From positions 2,852,001 to 2,916,000 of the forward strand of contig NZ_CP016761.1 of assembly GCF_001642935.1 (NCBI RefSeq): 64,000 nucleotides of DNA. The letters are read 5' to 3'. This DNA comes from Fictibacillus arsenicus (GTDB lineage Bacteria; Bacillota; Bacilli; Bacillales; Fictibacillaceae). The notes below the pieces were generated by a model that had not been told where the DNA came from, did not search any database, and saw only the letters and a program-made list of their open reading frames with translations. A program made the position numbers and the translations under genes. Below are positions 62,048 to 64,000 of this stretch, in pieces (position 1 is the first letter of the stretch; each line of letters opens with the position of its first letter).

Positions 62048-62194
62048 ACTTTAGTCTCCCCGATAATTAAGTTGATAACTATCAAAAAATTCAAATTTCT
62101 ACTATAAGTATATAAAATTGTTAATTTTTTTACCATAAATAATAAAACAACCCCCAAAACCAATAGAAGGTGTTCGAAAAATTAAAAAGTACAT

Positions 62195-62231
62195 AAAAAA
62201 AGAACCTCTCCGATGGATGGAGGTCCTTTTA
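62195..62231 (-). terminator. Terminator of the 76-residue gene
   Basis: On the minus strand AAAGGACCTCC / GGAGAGGTTCTTT followed by TTTTATG, twenty bases after the stop codon. Confidence 0.82.
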
Positions 62232-62250
62232 TTGCTGCCGCTTTAAATTG

Positions 62251-62481
62251 TCATCCTACTTCTTTAACAGTCATAGGAACAAAAGATAATAACAAAGAAA
62301 TAATGTTATTAATTTGTTCCGGAGTAATATGTATTCCATCGTTAGCTAATAATTCTTCTTTAAGACGTATGATTCTATCCACTTCTTCTAGCCGAGCATC
62401 ACTCAAGCAATAATCAATCGTATTTAATAACTCCAGCAACTGATTATTTTTATTGGTAATGTAATATGTAGTGTTCACCAA
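62251..62481 (-). CDS. Small helical protein of unknown function
   Basis: A 76-residue, mostly helical protein: NKNNQLLELLNTIDYCLSDA then EEVDRIIRLKEELLANDGIH. It looks like the small helical Spo0E-type proteins but lacks their signature. The start is TTG (or the next GTG) after GGGGGG. A Spo0A-like box TGTCGAA lies about 120 bases upstream, and kapD lies beyond it. Function unknown. Confidence 0.72.
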   Translation of the reverse strand: MVNTTYYITNKNNQLLELLNTIDYCLSDARLEEVDRIIRLKEELLANDGIHITPEQINNIISLLLSFVPMTVKEVG

Positions 62482-62600
62482 TAAACACCCCCCACTATCA
62501 TTATTATCGAAACTAAGGTCATTTTCCTACAAAAACAATTCGTCAAATGACGACATATCTTACTTTATATGGATTTTAACCCATTATACCTAATGCTTTT

Positions 62601-62607
62601 TGTCGAA
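62601..62607 (+). promoter_or_regulatory. Possible Spo0A box
   Basis: TGTCGAA within CTTTTTGTCGAAATC matches the 0A-box core exactly. It lies upstream of the 76-residue gene. A 7-base match is weak evidence alone. Confidence 0.35.
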
Positions 62608-62697
62608 ATCGGTCGTATTTTCAGGAACAAAGTCCTATTATTAATTCTTTTGTTAACTTACATATTTTACAAGTTTACGCATATCTGTGTAATTACT

Positions 62698-63342
62698 TTA
62701 GTTAAATAACTTTGATAATGAAGCAAATGGAGAGATTTCCTCTTCAGCTTTTGTTTTATATACTAGTTTTTCAGGTTCGAAGAGTTTAGATTCCATGTAA
62801 GAAGCTGGATTAATTGTAAAGACAACATTACTGAAAATCTTTTGAAGGATTTTAGCAGTATTAATTGCATCATCTAACGCCCGATGCTTAGAACCCTCAT
62901 AGGTTAGTTCCAATGTTTGAAGGGCCCGTGATAATCCGTAGCGAAATCCTTTATCACTATCATGCAGCATACTGAAATGGAATTGCAGATCATTGTGATT
63001 AATAATCCATTCAATATCTGTCTGGTGAAAAGTAGAATCTGTAATGAGAGCCCATTTATCTTCAGGTCCCCAGGAGCATAAATAATAGTCTTCTAAGCCT
63101 ATCCATGCTCGAAAGCTTTCAATGGCTTCAGTGTAAGAAGGAGCCGAAATTAAATCTTTTTTTGTTATACCTGTAAGATTTGTTATGCGTGTATTTAATT
63201 TATCCATTTTCGGCTGAACAAAGGATTGAAACGTATCAAGATGCATTAGTTCTCCATTTACTACCTTCATTCGTATTGCGCCAATCTCAATAATTTCAGA
63301 CAATCGGTTAGTCATTTCCAGATCATAGACAATATATTGCAT
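62698..63342 (-). CDS. kapD: DEDDh 3'-5' exonuclease, KapD-like
   Basis: A 214-residue exonuclease. Exo I is VYDLEMT (Asp7, Glu9) and Exo III HRALDDAINTA (His, Asp), the DEDDh class. Overall it resembles KapD, named in B. subtilis as an inhibitor of the KinA sporulation pathway. Substrate is RNA or DNA, not known. The ATG at 63342 is preferred over a GTG 12 bases upstream, which lies in the SD region. Gene name by similarity only. Confidence 0.8.
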   Translation of the reverse strand: MQYIVYDLEMTNRLSEIIEIGAIRMKVVNGELMHLDTFQSFVQPKMDKLNTRITNLTGITKKDLISAPSYTEAIESFRAWIGLEDYYLCSWGPEDKWALITDSTFHQTDIEWIINHNDLQFHFSMLHDSDKGFRYGLSRALQTLELTYEGSKHRALDDAINTAKILQKIFSNVVFTINPASYMESKLFEPEKLVYKTKAEEEISPFASLSKLFN

Positions 63343-63629
63343 CCTCCACCACACCTGCCTTTCATCATTTTGCCCTTTTGGTGAATGTCTACCATTATTG
63401 TAGATGATTTGTTAACAAAATGAAATATTTCCATGAGTTTAATTCGTTGCAAGCTGATATAATTACTATGTCTTTTTATTTAGCTTCTTCGTTAACATTA
63501 TTTTATGATTTTGATCAGCTTACATGTCATCTATTCTCCATCTGTAAATGTTTATTAATCTGCCAAACTTTTTCATTTTCAATTTACTGTTTCTTTTGTT
63601 ACCATTATTGTTGTCTGTTTTAAATAAAT
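63343..63629. other. AT-rich spacer with no gene seen
   Basis: About 290 bases between kapD and the next MITE-like copy. I found no frame with an SD, no hairpin terminator and no recognised RNA. It should contain the kapD promoter. Confidence 0.6.
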
Positions 63630-63831
63630 ACTATTCATGTAATCTTTGTAGCTCTTGGAAGGGTTGATTTCCATTTCAGGTACTCGCTTTCCGCGGGGCG
63701 TGCGGTGAGCCTCCCTATCGCTTCGCGCTGACGGGGTCTCACCTGTCCCGCTAATCCCGCCGGAGTCTCGCACCTTACACTTCAATCAACTTTTCAAAGA
63801 AGCCGAAAAGTAAAAATCTTTGTGAAAAGCC
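63630..63831 (-). repeat. MITE-like dispersed repeat, copy 8
   Basis: Read on the minus strand: GGCTTTTCACAAAGATTTTT, core GTTGATTGAAGTGTAAGGTG, GGCGGGATTAGCGGGACAGG, AGGGAGGCTCACCGCACGCC; the other end is degenerate (AGCTACAAAGATTACATGAA). It lies between divergent kapD and the lipoprotein gene, ending 34 bases before the latter's ATG. Confidence 0.85.
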
Positions 63832-63864
63832 TAAAAAATCGAATTACATAATGAGGGATCTACT

Positions 63865-64000
63865 ATGAAAAAACCAATAATTTTATTAATATGCGCTGTG
63901 CTTTTAACCTTCTCAGCTTGTTCTAATGATGATAAACCGATAGATCAGACAACTGCTGAGACGAAAGCAGAAAATAATAAGGATGAACCTTCTCCGCCTG
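63865..64000 (+). CDS. Lipoprotein, N-terminal part (partial)
   Basis: A frame from ATG at 63865 runs off the window. The product starts MKKPIILLICAVLLTFSACS, a lipoprotein signal with Cys19, then NDDKPIDQTTAETKAENNKD, a low-complexity linker. SD AGGG eight bases before. It will be a membrane-attached extracellular protein; its domain lies outside the window. Its promoter would have to lie in or next to MITE copy 8. Confidence 0.8.
   Translation, partial: MKKPIILLICAVLLTFSACSNDDKPIDQTTAETKAENNKDEPSPP

Noticed and set aside
62251-62481. Spo0E family phosphatase
   Set aside because: Size and helicity fit, but the Spo0E signature (S-x-x-L-D region) is not present.
63420-63623. A 67-codon frame on the plus strand
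   Set aside because: Low-complexity AT-rich composition, no SD, and an unlikely Cys/Phe/Leu-rich product; treated as empty spacer.

Overview
The window is an AT-rich chromosomal segment of a spore-forming Bacillaceae bacterium (Bacillus sensu lato; a Fictibacillus-like genus is possible but not proven). The call rests on gene order and content. Long runs follow the B. subtilis 'yt' region (trmB-ytzH-ytmP-amyX-ytlR-ytlQ-ytlP-ytkP; ytwF-leuS; ytqA-ytqB-ytpB-ytpA-ytoA; metK/pckA-ytmA-ytlA-ytlC-ytlD-ytkD). Spore genes cotJABC and cse60 are present, as are the Gram-positive riboswitch classes. TTG and GTG starts behind strong Shine-Dalgarno (SD) sites are common.

Layout. 1-9 kb: the end of a chemotaxis receptor, mltG, a DUF84 NTPase, an M42 aminopeptidase, the preQ1-controlled queD-queE-queC operon, two small envelope proteins, a metallo-beta-lactamase-fold lactonase and trmB. 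9-26 kb: the ytmP/amyX/ytl block, cysteine synthase-like ytkP, an MFS carrier, pepV, a K+ channel, ytzE, a PRC-barrel protein, a pseudouridine synthase, the lipid II flippase ytgP/murJ and flavoprotein ytfP. 26-38 kb: an NmrA-like protein, a PAS-GGDEF-EAL protein, ytwF, T-box-controlled leuS, an MFS carrier, the tRNA U34 pair ytqA-ytqB, and terpenoid/lipase genes ytpB-ytpA. 38-51 kb: ytoA, cotJABC, a PAP2 phosphatase beside a UDP-glucose dehydrogenase remnant, divergent SAM-riboswitch metK and CcpN/CcpA-type pckA, an MFS-TetR pair with its operator, ytmA, the ytlACD ABC transporter and ytkD. 51-54 kb: an island of small proteins, one behind a c-di-GMP riboswitch. 54-64 kb: mpg, a c-di-AMP riboswitch driving a glutamate-type symporter, an SGNH hydrolase, an RCK_C membrane protein, a second PAS-GGDEF-EAL protein, a KapD-like exonuclease and the start of a lipoprotein gene.

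Regulatory RNA is dense. Five known classes are recognisable: preQ1-I, T-box(Leu), SAM-I, c-di-AMP and c-di-GMP-I. There is also one strong candidate for an unannotated small RNA at about 20.1-20.3 kb, with a near-consensus promoter and a strong terminator.

The most unusual feature is a dispersed, MITE-like family. Eight copies of about 160-280 bp have matching inverted ends and a strongly foldable GC-rich core. Some are flanked by 8-bp AT-rich direct repeats. One lies inside the leuS leader, between the T-box terminator and the ribosome-binding site. Three intergenic spacers also hold short arrays with a 20-21 bp period. All function calls come from reading motifs and gene order; no database search was run.
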